NCBI GenBank assembly: GCA_963662175.1 | Contig: OY759215.1 | Location: 9,537,079 to 9,601,078 of the forward strand | Length of the DNA: 64,000 bases | Reading direction: 5' to 3' | DNA from: Aradus depressus | Taxonomy: Eukaryota; Arthropoda; Insecta; Hemiptera; Aradidae | In this document: positions 11,328-20,833 of the stretch, piece after piece | Position numbering within the stretch: the stretch's first letter is position 1 | Layout of the letters: each line of letters begins with the position of its first letter | The notes under the pieces: generated by a model | What the model saw: the letters and a program-made list of their open reading frames with translations, nothing else | Databases searched by the model: none | Told to the model about the DNA's origin: nothing | Position numbers and translations under genes: made by a program

Positions 11328-12449
11328 ATGCCAATTACCAGAGGACAAGCGAGAAGATTAGAGGAGGAAAGTAGAGAGGAAGGGTCAAGTTCGGAGGAAA
11401 GATCCGATATGGAGTTATCGGAAGATAGAGAAAGGGAGACTCCAGCCGCAATGGAGTCCATGCAGGGTACAGGTGAGGAGTCGCAAGGGGAGGGGGTAAA
11501 TAAAGATAAAGAAAAAGAGGGCATTGCTGCTCCTGATATGGAATGGCTCCGTGTTGTGTTGACAAAGTTAACTGGGGATATGGGAAATTTAAGGGGGGAT
11601 ATGAATCAAAAAATGGAAGAGCAAAGTAATAAATTAGGAAATTTAGAGACAAATTTAAAAAGGGAAATGGGGGATATGAATCAAAAAATGGAAGAGCAAA
11701 GTAATAAATTAGGAAATTTAGAGACAAATTTAAAAAGGGAAATGGGGGAAAAATTAGGAAAATTAGAGACAAATTTAAGAGGCGACATTAAAAATTTAGA
11801 AGTTAAATTAAATAAAAAGGTGGACAATTTGATGAACCAATTAGAGAAAATTCAAATAGAAAATGAAAAAGTTGAAAGTAGGATAAATAAAGCAGGAGAA
11901 AACTTAGAAAAGCACTTTATTCAAAAAATTAACACGTTGGATGAAGGGAATTCTGAAGTAGAAAAAGAGGTTCTTATTATTGACAGTCAGTCACAAGTTG
12001 ATGAGGTAGAAGGAACAGAGAATAACAGTGGGGAGGAACAGACCCAAATTTTAGAGAAAGAGGTGGAGGAAGAGAGTCAAAATGTAGAAAAATTAGTATT
12101 AAGTGAAATTCAAGAAAATAGGATGAATGTTGATGTGGATGGACAGAGTGAAAGGAACATTTGGATGTTATTAGACAAAACAAACGAACAGACTGAGGAC
12201 AACAAACAAAAGACAAATTTTAATTTTAAAGAAAATATAGTTAAAACTTACAGACAAACTGGAAATAGAAAGGAGGCTAATAAAAGTTATAAGAACAATT
12301 TTAAAAAGAGAGTAAAAGCATTCAAACAGGTATTAAGGACAAAATTAACACTGAACAAATATTTAGAAAAGGGGGAGGGGATTTTTAAAGACATAATTCG
12401 CCGGGGCATCCGGAAAAAGATAAAATTAAATTTGGGCTTTGCAATATAA
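11328..12449 (+). CDS. Gag-like coiled-coil protein of the LTR element
   Basis: A 373-residue ORF starts 256 bases after the 5' LTR and is the only long frame of the element. It is acidic and serine-rich at the N-terminus (residues ~8-60), then strongly heptad-like from about 80 to 215 (repeated NLETNLKREMG and KLGKLE segments), then acidic, and finally lysine/arginine-rich (about 300-373, including IIRRGIRKKIKLN). A 75-bp stretch is duplicated exactly in tandem (from about 11598 and 11673), adding 25 residues to the coil. There is no zinc knuckle, protease or RT motif. Coiled-coil N-termini of this kind occur in arthropod Ty3/Gypsy Gag proteins, so I infer a Gag-derived structural protein retained by a pol-less element that would need proteins in trans. 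The assignment rests on position and composition, not on a diagnostic domain. Confidence 0.6.
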   Translation: MPITRGQARRLEEESREEGSSSEERSDMELSEDRERETPAAMESMQGTGEESQGEGVNKDKEKEGIAAPDMEWLRVVLTKLTGDMGNLRGDMNQKMEEQSNKLGNLETNLKREMGDMNQKMEEQSNKLGNLETNLKREMGEKLGKLETNLRGDIKNLEVKLNKKVDNLMNQLEKIQIENEKVESRINKAGENLEKHFIQKINTLDEGNSEVEKEVLIIDSQSQVDEVEGTENNSGEEQTQILEKEVEEESQNVEKLVLSEIQENRMNVDVDGQSERNIWMLLDKTNEQTEDNKQKTNFNFKENIVKTYRQTGNRKEANKSYKNNFKKRVKAFKQVLRTKLTLNKYLEKGEGIFKDIIRRGIRKKIKLNLGFAI

Positions 12450-14457
12450 TTGCATTAGCCACTTTTTATAGTGAACCTATTTTTTTGCAACTCGGATGAG
12501 TTTGAGGAAATGACTGACAGACTAACATGACAGAATTAGGATTAATTTAAAATATGACGAAGTGACATTGGACTAATATAATAGTATGAATGATACATTT
12601 ATTTTTGGATGAGAGAATTTTGGTATATGAAGAGTATGGATGAATTTTGGTATAGTTCTGCGTTTAAATTAATTAGGATTTAAATTAATTAGGATTTACA
12701 TTTTTTTTTTAGGATTAGATTAGATGTTAGGATCAGTATAAAATTAATCTAGAATTATATTTAGGGATTAGTCATCCAAATTTAATATATACAAATTATT
12801 TATTTGAGACTTACTTGTTAATAACGATATTATTGAAAATTAAAACATATACATACAACTGATTTTTTTTTTTAACGAACATAATATGGAAGAAGATAGA
12901 TTTTTTTTTTATTATATTTTTTTTTAGAAAATTGTTGAAAGATTAAAATCAGCAGGCTGAGAGATGCCTAGATCTCTTTGGAGACATGACGAACTTCCTG
13001 AGGCCGAGTCAAGGGGACAGATTTTCTGTTTCGGAACTGTTCAGCTAGGATACCGGACGTGACTAAATCATAATAATATTATAAATTAGAAAGACGAACG
13101 AAACTGTATAGAAGCCTTGAAAGGATAATATATTATATAAATTGTATGTATGCATAGGTTAGTAAATTTTTGTTATTATAAATTCTATTATTTAGACAAT
13201 TTCATTTATTATTCTGAGTAACATGTTTTTCCACGTAAATTTGTTTAATAGAGAGAGTAGATGGGAAGAGTTGTAGGAGCAAATTATATAACTTTAGGAA
13301 TAGGAACAAACAAAGGGTATATTAATTAGAGAAGTTTTGAATTAATTGCTGATGCCATTCTTTTAGACGTCGGGATTATATAGCTTTGTTTTGGGAGATA
13401 TTATTTTTAATATAAAATTAATTTATATATTTTTTTGATCTGTGGGAGATGATTTTTTTTGTGTCGACTAGAAAGAACTAGCGATATATATAGGAGATTT
13501 ATGATGTAGTGTTGGTTGCCTACCTGAGATAGGAGGAACCGTATTTTTGCTACATCGACGAAAGTATTCTTAGGGTGTAATTAGTTAGGGAAGTAAATTG
13601 AAATGAAATATATGTGAGATACATTTTTTTTAGTTAGGAAGTATGAAGGACGTCTCAAAGAATTTAATACCTCAAAAGACAAGTACTATATATATATTAA
13701 ATAAATTAAATTTGTATTCCTTATTACCCGGCGCGAGGCCTAATTTTGATTGTTAAGTAATATTTTGGAAGTGTGATGAAGTAAAACCGAAGGATTTATT
13801 TAATTTTTATTTCAAGTAAATTTTTTTTTATATATAATATATAATTAATTATATAATTATTTTGAATACATACAAATGTTATATTGATGGTAAAGGCGGA
13901 AAGTAAAATTAATTGGCAATTTCTTAAATCTATTTCCAACTTGATTATTTCCAAACTTGATTTCATGACTATGACTGATCCTGTAAATATGTAAAAATTT
14001 AGTATTATATTTTTTTTATGTTCAATTAGTTCAAATTTTTATAAATTTAAGTTAACATTTTCTTTAGGTTAAGGATTAATTGTAAATTTTTAGATTAATA
14101 TTTGTTTTTGTTTATTAGAAATTAGGTACATATATATATAAGTTTAATAATTGTAAATAGTTATAAAAATATAAAAAAATGGGCATATATGTATAAAAAG
14201 AGCGTCGAATTGGGCATATAAAAAATAAAAATAAATCAGTGAGTGTAAGTGAGAGAGAGACTTCGATACATCGTTGAGCAATGAGTTGAAGACACCAAGG
14301 AGCCAGCCAACATGTGCGTTTGAGGGGGAAGCTAATCTACCTGTGTATTGGAGGAAGACGTTAATCCATCTGTGTATTGAAGGAGGAAGCTTATCATGTG
14401 GATTCGAGGAAGAAGCTAATCAACCTGTGTGTAGGAAGAAATTAAATCTGAAAGAAC

Positions 14458-14488
<31 letters not shown>

Positions 14489-14513
14489 TTTTTGTGAACA
14501 AACATTTTTTTTT
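12450..14513 (+). other. Non-coding internal region of the LTR element
   Basis: AT-rich, no protein-like open frame. Near 14290-14450 there are about four degenerate copies of a 35-40 bp phrase containing GAAGCTAATCTACCTGTGT. A long poly(A) run lies at 14464-14488. Confidence 0.6.
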
Positions 14514-14533
14514 AAAAAGAAGGAAAAGGCAAA
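14514..14533 (+). other. Polypurine tract
   Basis: A purine run (AAAAAGAAGGAAAAGGCAAA with one C) sits directly before the 3' LTR, where plus-strand DNA synthesis is primed in LTR retrotransposons. Confidence 0.6.
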
Positions 14534-15355
14534 TGTGATGTACACTACGGAACATTTTTTTTTATGAATAAAAAGTAATTTTTTTTTATTATAATCTAAT
14601 ATCATATATATATTAGATATAGGTTTAGGTTTAGGTTTATATATATCAAGGTGTTTGAGAAACAAAACAAGAAAACATATAAAAAACAGCTGTGAAATAG
14701 TGTAAAATGTAATGGAGTCGTGAGCTAGCTCTTAAACGGTGCACTGTGGTTTGATATGTTTTAAATAAAAATGAAGTTGAACAATTAGATGAAAGTTGAC
14801 TGGGGTGGAATTAAAGTGTGAAGAGTTGACGGGGTCTGGTTTTTGTGGTAGAGGCGTCGAGAAGGTACAATTAATAATATATAGGTATATTTTTCAATAT
14901 GCCCAAATAAAAAAAAGAAATAGTTTTTTAAGTATTAATTTAATGTTTTTGTGCCATTGTAAATTTTTGTTTTGTTTGTTCAAATGTTAAGTTTTTTTTT
15001 AAATTTAAATATGTAAATATAGATAATAACCCAATTATTTGTCCTCTTCAAATTCTATTCTATTCATCTTCCCTGTTGTCCCAGTAGTATCATTTAAAAA
15101 ACCTTTGGATTAGAAATTAATATTATTTAAAATTATTAAAAATTGGTATCTCTTTGTGAATCCAAGTGTAAAGTTTGTTTAATTGAATTTTTTTCGTTGA
15201 ATACGTGTACTTTCTTAAAAATTGCACGTCTTAAATTATTGATAATATTTTTTTAGGGCAATTTTCGGCAAACTACTGTAGAAATCAAAATTTAAATAAA
15301 CAAAAGAGATCAAATTTCTACAGGAAATGTGGTAGCAAACAAGTTTTTTATCACA
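14534..15355 (+). repeat. 3' LTR
   Basis: 822-bp right LTR. Compared with the 5' LTR it differs by a net 20 bp at about 14605-14640, where three TTTAGG units interrupt the TATATA run; I found no other difference. Confidence 0.9.
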
Positions 15356-15506
15356 CGTTATATCCGGAACCAAACTGTTAAACCTACGTACAAATGTATG
15401 GGCTTGTTAGTGAAAAAAAAGGTGTTTTACAAAGATCATAACGAGAAAGTTTACATATTTTTATTTACTTTTTAAAATTTACTTAAATACATTTGTAACT
15501 GTACCT

Positions 15507-16994
15507 ATGCATAAATTATGTATACACATGATTACATATGTATTAACTTTCAGTGGCTGCCCCAACCGAGAGGCGGCAACCATTCAGCTAATGGTCGCTG
15601 CCCAGACCTCTAGGATGAGTAGGGCCAGCCAGCAGAAGGTGAATGAGGGGGTCCAGCGTCTCGTTGACCTGCTGGCGGCCTCGCTCGCCAGACAGATAGA
15701 TGCGGAAAGCAGGGCCAAAGTCTCATCCGAGATTTTGGAGGGATTTAGGCCGGAGGTGATGGCAGAGGCCATCGCCACCAAGTTGATGCTAAGGTCGACC
15801 CTCATGCAGCCCAGCATCCCGGCTATGCCGAGGGATCCCCCCTCCAACGGCCTCCCTGCCCTGGACGAGGACCTGCCCCAGAACAGCACTCCGCCAGGAG
15901 GGGTGCCGGAGAGGAGGGCGAAGAAGAAGAAGAGAGGAGCGGCTGAAATCACACCTACAAGTGCTGCTTCCCCCAAAATACCCGCCGCCCCTCCCTCCGT
16001 ATCCAGCCAAGGGAGGGAAAAGGATGGGATCCCCCTCCCGTCCTCTCCCCCCCCACCTCCGGTCACTGAAGCGGAGTACCCGGACGCCATGTCCTGGACA
16101 ATGGTGGCGTCGAAGAAGAAGAAGAGGCAGTCGAAAACGACTCCTCCAGCCCCATCCGCAGCCCCGAATTTCCCACCCAGGACAGCGCCCCCCCGGAGGA
16201 CGAAGGCGGATGTCGTCCGCCAGCTGAGGAGGGAACTGACAACCGAGGGAGGTGTCCGCCCGGCCGCCGGTTACAGGGCTGTCGTCACCTTCCAGCAGGA
16301 GAGTGACGGCAGGAGGCTGGAGGCGGCCCTGGAGCTGGTGGACCCGAGTGAGCTCGGGATCAAGGTGAAGTCGGCCAAACCCGCCAGGAGAGGAGGGCTC
16401 CTCCTACAGGTGTCCACTCCGACCGAGCTGGAGTCCCTGTTGGGCGCACCGGCTCTCCAGGCAGCGGGTCTGAGGGCCGAGGCGCTCAGCAGAAGAAGAC
16501 CCAGGGTCGTTCTTTTTGATGTCCCTGCCAGCTGGTCGGGGGAGGACCTCTCTAGGAGGCTCGAGGCAGTGAACCCACTGTATAAGGGGATTACTCCACT
16601 TTACAGGAAAGGCCCCCCGAAGGGCGGCCCGACTACAAACTGGGTAGCGGAAGCCTCGTCGGATGTCCGGAGAGAACTGGTCTTGGCGGGGTCCATAACG
16701 CTGGGTGGGTGGTATCCGTGCAGGGTCGGGGACTGTTTGGATATAACAAGGTGCAATAGGTGCCAGGGATTCGGCCATATCGCCAAGTACTGTAAGGGCA
16801 GGGAGAGGTGTGCGTGGTGCTCAGCGGAGAACCACAGCGACACCAAGTGTCCGAATAGGAAAAACAAGCCGCCGAAGTGTTGCAATTGCGGCACAGGAAA
16901 GTCTGCCGCGAATCACAGTGCTAACTGTGATACCTGCCCGACATACATCCGGGCGATAGAGGCCCTGGCCGCTCGCACGGACTATGGCCGGTAG
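15507..16994 (+). CDS. R1-clade LINE ORF1 (Gag-like nucleic-acid-binding protein)
   Basis: ORF1 encodes the RNA-binding coat protein of a LINE ribonucleoprotein. The 495-residue frame has a helical N-terminal part, a proline/lysine-rich middle (about 110-215), a globular RRM-like region (about 230-400; VVRQLRRELTTEGG onwards) and three cysteine knuckles at about 416-474: CNRCQGFGHIAKYC, CAWCSAENHSDTKC and CCNCGTGKSAANHSANC, the standard R1/jockey Gag arrangement. It ends at a TAG overlapping the ORF2 start. The first ATG (15507) lies in AT-rich flanking DNA, so the genuine start is more likely the in-frame Met at about residue 29 (LMVAAQTSR) or has been lost by 5' truncation. Confidence 0.85.
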   Translation: MHKLCIHMITYVLTFSGCPNREAATIQLMVAAQTSRMSRASQQKVNEGVQRLVDLLAASLARQIDAESRAKVSSEILEGFRPEVMAEAIATKLMLRSTLMQPSIPAMPRDPPSNGLPALDEDLPQNSTPPGGVPERRAKKKKRGAAEITPTSAASPKIPAAPPSVSSQGREKDGIPLPSSPPPPPVTEAEYPDAMSWTMVASKKKKRQSKTTPPAPSAAPNFPPRTAPPRRTKADVVRQLRRELTTEGGVRPAAGYRAVVTFQQESDGRRLEAALELVDPSELGIKVKSAKPARRGGLLLQVSTPTELESLLGAPALQAAGLRAEALSRRRPRVVLFDVPASWSGEDLSRRLEAVNPLYKGITPLYRKGPPKGGPTTNWVAEASSDVRRELVLAGSITLGGWYPCRVGDCLDITRCNRCQGFGHIAKYCKGRERCAWCSAENHSDTKCPNRKNKPPKCCNCGTGKSAANHSANCDTCPTYIRAIEALAARTDYGR

Positions 16995-19900
16995 GCAGCG
17001 TGACGGTCTTCATGTGTGGCAACACAACATGAATAGGCGCAGAATCGTTGCTGCGGAAGTACGGCACCTGGTATCCCAGGAGAACATCCAGGTACTTGCT
17101 CTCCAGGAGCCATATTGCGTTAGAGGCGCCGTGGCAGGCCTAGGCACCGGCCACAGGATTATGGTTGGGGCGAGGGACAACCAGCGGCCTATGGCCGCAC
17201 TGGTTGTGACTGACCCCCTGATGGACGTGATGGCACTCCACCATCTGTCTACCAGCCATATGGTAGTGGCCTGTGTCAGGCATGCAAACGTGAGCTGCTA
17301 TGTCATCAGCGGGTACTTCCCCCCTTCTGAGGACATAGAACGACAGTTAGGCCACTTGGATCATATACTTGATGAACTCGAGGGGGGCAACGTGATCATC
17401 TTGGCGGATGTTAATTCCTGGTCAGTCGCCTGGGGATCGGCTCGCACCGATCGCCGGGGTGGCAGGTTACTGGATGTGATAGCCCGCCATGATCTTCGCA
17501 TTGTCAACGACCCGGACTCCCCACCCACATTTCGTGGTGCAATGGGAGAATCCCATATAGATGTCACACTTGTGTCCGGCGGACTAGGCCAGGCTGTGGG
17601 AGGATGGCGTGTCAGAGAAGTCACATCTAGCGACCATTGCGTCATAGATGTTCAGCTCTTTGACCCGGGTCTTCCAGTGGTCAGGCCTAGAGACCCGCGC
17701 TTTGCTACACGCAAGGCCATCTCGGACGCCTTTGTGACCGCCGTTGCTACCTACTCCTGTGACGAGGATTGGGAAGGCCTCGGGAGCGTTGACCCTGTTG
17801 ACCAGATCGAGGAGGGAGTCGAACAGCTCGGAAGTATATTACTCCGAGCTGCCGATGAAACCATCCCCAGGAAGGTGAACAGGCTCAAAAAGGTTCCCTG
17901 GTGGAGTGAGGAGCTTACCCTCGCTAAGAGGGTTGTATACCGCGCCAGGCGTAGGTACCAACGGTGCGGGAATCCCCTTCTGAAGGTGTTAAGGCGGGAA
18001 GAGTACCGACAACTGAATAATGCCTACAACCGAAGCATCGCCACCGCGAAGAAGGTAAGTTGGAGGAATTTCATAGAGGAGGAGAGTGTCAGAAACCCGT
18101 GGGGGATCCCTTACCGGGTCGTCGCCGGGAGGCTCAGGCCGGTCGCCCCTGTGGCCTCCATCAGGGACGGGGACGTTTACGCCTTGTCCCTGGAGGAGGC
18201 AGGACGGATGTACCTGGGAGTGGCCTTTCCGGCGGACGACCCGACGGAAGATACCCCCGCCCAGGTAATAATCAGAGAGACAGCCCGTGCCCTGCCGGAT
18301 ACGGAGGACGCTCCGGACTGGGACGAATTAGATTTAAGTCTGGCGGTTGGGAAGCAGAGGAATGGCGGCGCCCCTGGGATGGATCTCATAGACGCCGCCA
18401 TGATCAAGAAGGCATTCCCGGCCATAAAGGCGGATCTTCTTCACCTGATAAACTCCTGCCTAAGGACTGGCCACTTCCCGAGTGCTTGGAAACGTGCACT
18501 TGTGTGCACGTTTGTCAAGCCTGGGGACAGGGACCTCTCCTTGGTGGGTAGCTATAGACCGATCAGTCTACTCCCAGTCTCCGGCAAGGTGTTGGAGACT
18601 CTGATTCTCTCAGGAATTCGAGCCCGGGTACAGGCCTTCGTATCGCACAGACAATTCGGATGCATGAGGGGCAGATCCGCTGAGGATGCGTTGAGGATGC
18701 TGAGGGCGGATGTCGGGGAGGGCAGAGGGAAATACTCTCTCTGTATCTTCTTCGACATAGCCGCGGCCTTCGACTGCGCCTGGTGGCCTGCCATTCTCTT
18801 GCGACTACGGTCTGTGGGAATTCCCAGGAACCTATTCGGGCTCATCTCCAGCTTCCTCAGCGAGCGCTCTGCGACGGTGAGGCAGCAATTCACCAGCACT
18901 ACAGCGAACGTCACCAGGGGGTGTCCCCAGGGCTCGGTCCTCGGACCAACACTCTGGAACATCCTCTTTGACGGACTGCTTCGTGACCTCGAGACTCGTG
19001 GACACAAGGCAATAGCCTATGTCGACGACCTAGTGGTCACGGTGCACGCTGACAGTCGAGCTACTTTGACTGCCCGAGCCCAAGCCGCGATTGACGCTGC
19101 GGACACATGGTGCCGACTGAACAAGTTAACCCTCTCTCCCAGCAAGACAGCGGCCATGCTGATGAGAGGAAAAACTGACGCCCGCCACCCCCTGGTTCTT
19201 GCAGTGTACGGCCGACGCGTTGAGTTTCCGGCAGTGGTCACGTACCTAGGTGTGGGGATTGGGCCGGGATTCAACGTCACGCCCCACGCAGTTGCCATCA
19301 AGGATAAGACAACAGCTACCTTTAGCACTCTGAGCTACCTAGCCCGAGCGACATGGGGCCTCGGGTACTCCGCGTGTAAAACTATTTACGCCGGGGTCTT
19401 CGAGGCCGTAGCAAGATACGCCGCTGCCGGATGGTGGCATCACCCCACCAAACGGCAGCGTGCGTTGCTATTACAAGCTCAAAGAGCGGCCCTCCTCAGG
19501 GTTACCAAGGCCTACCGTACAGTTTCCACGGCTGCGCTGCAGGTGCTGGCGGGGGCTCCTCCCATAGACCTAGTCTTGGATGGAGCCGTCGCCTCTTACT
19601 TCTGTAGACGCGGCTTACCACTGGAAGCAGACACGGACGTGGCCTTGCGACAAGCCTTAGAGGAGGGGATGCAAGGACAGGCGAGACCGGAGCGCCTGAG
19701 GGGCATTGTCCAGGCATGGATTGTGGAAAGATGGCAACGGCGTTGGGCGCAATCGACAGATGGCCGAACCACCTTCGCCTATTTCTCGAGCGTCCGGACG
19801 CGTCTTGACTCTCCATGGATACAACCAGACCACTGGATGTCACAGGTGCTATCAGGTCACGGTGACTTCAGCGCCAAGCTCTTCTTCTTTAAGAGGAAGA

Positions 19901-20106
19901 ACAGCCCTGCCTGCTCGTGTGGCGGCGTCGAGACTGCGGAACACGTAGTCCTCGAATGCCCGCTATACGACGGGCCAAGGGCGGCGCTGATTCGCCGGAC
20001 AGGATCGTACCTGGGACTGAATCTGCCGGGACTGATGACGGAGACTGGCTACCCGGCTTTTGGTCGGTTCGTCTCCTCCTGGCGAAAAATTAAGAAAGCC
20101 TTCTAA
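16984..20106 (+). CDS. R1-clade LINE ORF2 (endonuclease and reverse transcriptase)
   Basis: A 1040-residue polyprotein that nicks target DNA and copies the element RNA into it. The N-terminal APE-type endonuclease (~8-230) shows N15 in QHNMN, E42 in ALQEP, D142 and N144 in LADVNSWS, and S216-D217-H218. The RT domain (~480-760) has GSYRPISLLP, the catalytic D591 in FFDIAAAFD, GCPQGSVLGPTLWN and YVDD with D681/D682. A C-terminal C-x-C-x7-H-x4-C finger (CSCGGVETAEHVVLEC) starts at residue 977. Length and order match R1-clade ORF2. All catalytic residues I can check are present and the frame is uninterrupted, so the copy may be competent. It starts inside the ORF1 stop region (ATG at 16984, ORF1 stop at 16992-16994), implying coupled translation. 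Confidence 0.9.
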   Translation: MAGRQRDGLHVWQHNMNRRRIVAAEVRHLVSQENIQVLALQEPYCVRGAVAGLGTGHRIMVGARDNQRPMAALVVTDPLMDVMALHHLSTSHMVVACVRHANVSCYVISGYFPPSEDIERQLGHLDHILDELEGGNVIILADVNSWSVAWGSARTDRRGGRLLDVIARHDLRIVNDPDSPPTFRGAMGESHIDVTLVSGGLGQAVGGWRVREVTSSDHCVIDVQLFDPGLPVVRPRDPRFATRKAISDAFVTAVATYSCDEDWEGLGSVDPVDQIEEGVEQLGSILLRAADETIPRKVNRLKKVPWWSEELTLAKRVVYRARRRYQRCGNPLLKVLRREEYRQLNNAYNRSIATAKKVSWRNFIEEESVRNPWGIPYRVVAGRLRPVAPVASIRDGDVYALSLEEAGRMYLGVAFPADDPTEDTPAQVIIRETARALPDTEDAPDWDELDLSLAVGKQRNGGAPGMDLIDAAMIKKAFPAIKADLLHLINSCLRTGHFPSAWKRALVCTFVKPGDRDLSLVGSYRPISLLPVSGKVLETLILSGIRARVQAFVSHRQFGCMRGRSAEDALRMLRADVGEGRGKYSLCIFFDIAAAFDCAWWPAILLRLRSVGIPRNLFGLISSFLSERSATVRQQFTSTTANVTRGCPQGSVLGPTLWNILFDGLLRDLETRGHKAIAYVDDLVVTVHADSRATLTARAQAAIDAADTWCRLNKLTLSPSKTAAMLMRGKTDARHPLVLAVYGRRVEFPAVVTYLGVGIGPGFNVTPHAVAIKDKTTATFSTLSYLARATWGLGYSACKTIYAGVFEAVARYAAAGWWHHPTKRQRALLLQAQRAALLRVTKAYRTVSTAALQVLAGAPPIDLVLDGAVASYFCRRGLPLEADTDVALRQALEEGMQGQARPERLRGIVQAWIVERWQRRWAQSTDGRTTFAYFSSVRTRLDSPWIQPDHWMSQVLSGHGDFSAKLFFFKRKNSPACSCGGVETAEHVVLECPLYDGPRAALIRRTGSYLGLNLPGLMTETGYPAFGRFVSSWRKIKKAF

Positions 20107-20450
20107 CCCGGTGCCGGGGGCCCCGCCGACCGCCGACAGGCGCTGCGGTGGTAGCCCCCGGCTCCGGGAGATAGGCAGACCAGAAGCCACCGAAGAGTCT
20201 CGAGCTCATTCGGCGCAATGAGGCGGCGAGGAACCAAGGACGACTGCCGACCGTAGCCATCGAGCCGGTCCACAGCCGTCCATAGCACCAAAAGTAAATT
20301 GTGAATAAAAACGGAGAAAGGTTACCCATTTCCCCGCCGAACAAATAGGGTGATGTGACCGACCCCCCCTCAGGGGGTCAGGGGCACCCTAAAAAAAAAA
20401 AAAATAAAAAAAAAAAAATAAAAAAAAATAAAAAAAAAAAAAAAAAAAAA
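20107..20450 (+). other. R1-clade LINE 3' UTR and A-rich tail
   Basis: GC-rich 3' UTR ending in a C-run/G-run hairpin-like segment (ACCCCCCCTCAGGGGGTC, about 20361-20379), then a ~59-bp A-rich tail with scattered T. Self-complementary sequence just before the tail is a plausible RT recognition structure. Confidence 0.6.
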
Positions 20451-20480
20451 GTGTTTAAAACCCTTTTCTATAATGTTCGT

Positions 20481-20833
20481 GAGGGCGCCGGTAGCTCAGT
20501 GGTATGCGTGCTTGACTTCTGAGCTCAAGTTCGTGCGTTTGTAACCCGACCGAGGGTTTTATTTCTTAGTTTATTTTAGCTGGGAGGTAAAATAAACTTA
20601 AGCACGCCGTCCTTCGGATGGGACGTTAAGCGATGGTCTCGAGCCTGTACAATGTCAGGTACTCGTTAAAGACCCCTACCCTAGATGAATAAAAATTTAT
20701 GGTAGGCAAAATTTAGGACTCCCACAGAGTCGGGCTCATGTCCACCAGAGTGACGAAAGAGCACTCTGGTAGTAGGCGATGTGACCTCGTAGTTAAAGCC
20801 CGGGCATGAGTCATAAAACCTAACCTAACCTAA
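20481..20833 (+). mobile_element. SINE1, full-length reference copy
   Basis: A complete tRNA-derived SINE with 9-bp target duplication AATGTTCGT at 20472-20480 and 20834-20842. The head has a box A (TAGCTCAGTGGTATGCG) and a box B-like segment (GTTCGTGCGTTTGTAACCC, diverged), as in RNA polymerase III tRNA promoters. The body carries GCCGTCCTTCGGATGGGACG, the tail is (CCTAA)n. It inserted just after the LINE poly(A) within the remaining MITE sequence. Confidence 0.9.

Larger units (their letters stand above)
10270..15355 (+). mobile_element. LTR retrotransposon, gag-only / pol-less (LARD-like)
   Basis: The element is bounded by two direct repeats that start TGTGAT and end ATCACA (802 and 822 bp), with the 4-bp target duplication CGTT at 10266-10269 and 15356-15359. 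A TGG trinucleotide follows the 5' LTR after four bases (possible primer-binding site), and a purine-rich tract lies just before the 3' LTR (14514-14533). The internal region holds one long Gag-like ORF and about 2 kb of AT-rich non-coding DNA; no protease, RT, RNase H or integrase motif is visible. The 4-bp target duplication suits Ty3/Gypsy, but without pol this is only a suggestion. LTRs look identical except for one microsatellite-like indel, so the insertion is young. Confidence 0.85.
15553..20450 (+). mobile_element. R1-clade non-LTR retrotransposon, both ORFs open
   Basis: A GC-rich island in an AT-rich window contains two overlapping ORFs (Gag-like with zinc knuckles; endonuclease-RT with a C-terminal zinc finger), a 285-bp GC-rich 3' UTR and an A-rich tail with interspersed T (20392-20450). 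The order APE endonuclease, RT, CCHC without RNase H and the 11-bp ORF overlap are characteristic of the R1 clade. The 5' boundary is placed where composition changes (~15553); no clear target duplication was found, so the 5' end may be truncated. It interrupts the pogo-like MITE downstream of the LTR element and lies next to a later SINE. Confidence 0.85.

Noticed and set aside
17361..19843. Multiple antisense and alternative-frame ORFs in the R1-clade LINE
   Set aside because: Shadows of the GC-rich ORF2 coding sequence.
20481..20560. tRNA gene
   Set aside because: The tRNA-like head has A and B boxes but continues into a conserved body shared with many copies and a target duplication, so it is a SINE.
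20810..20833. Telomeric TTAGG array
   Set aside because: Only three or four units, located as the tail of a SINE with target duplication.
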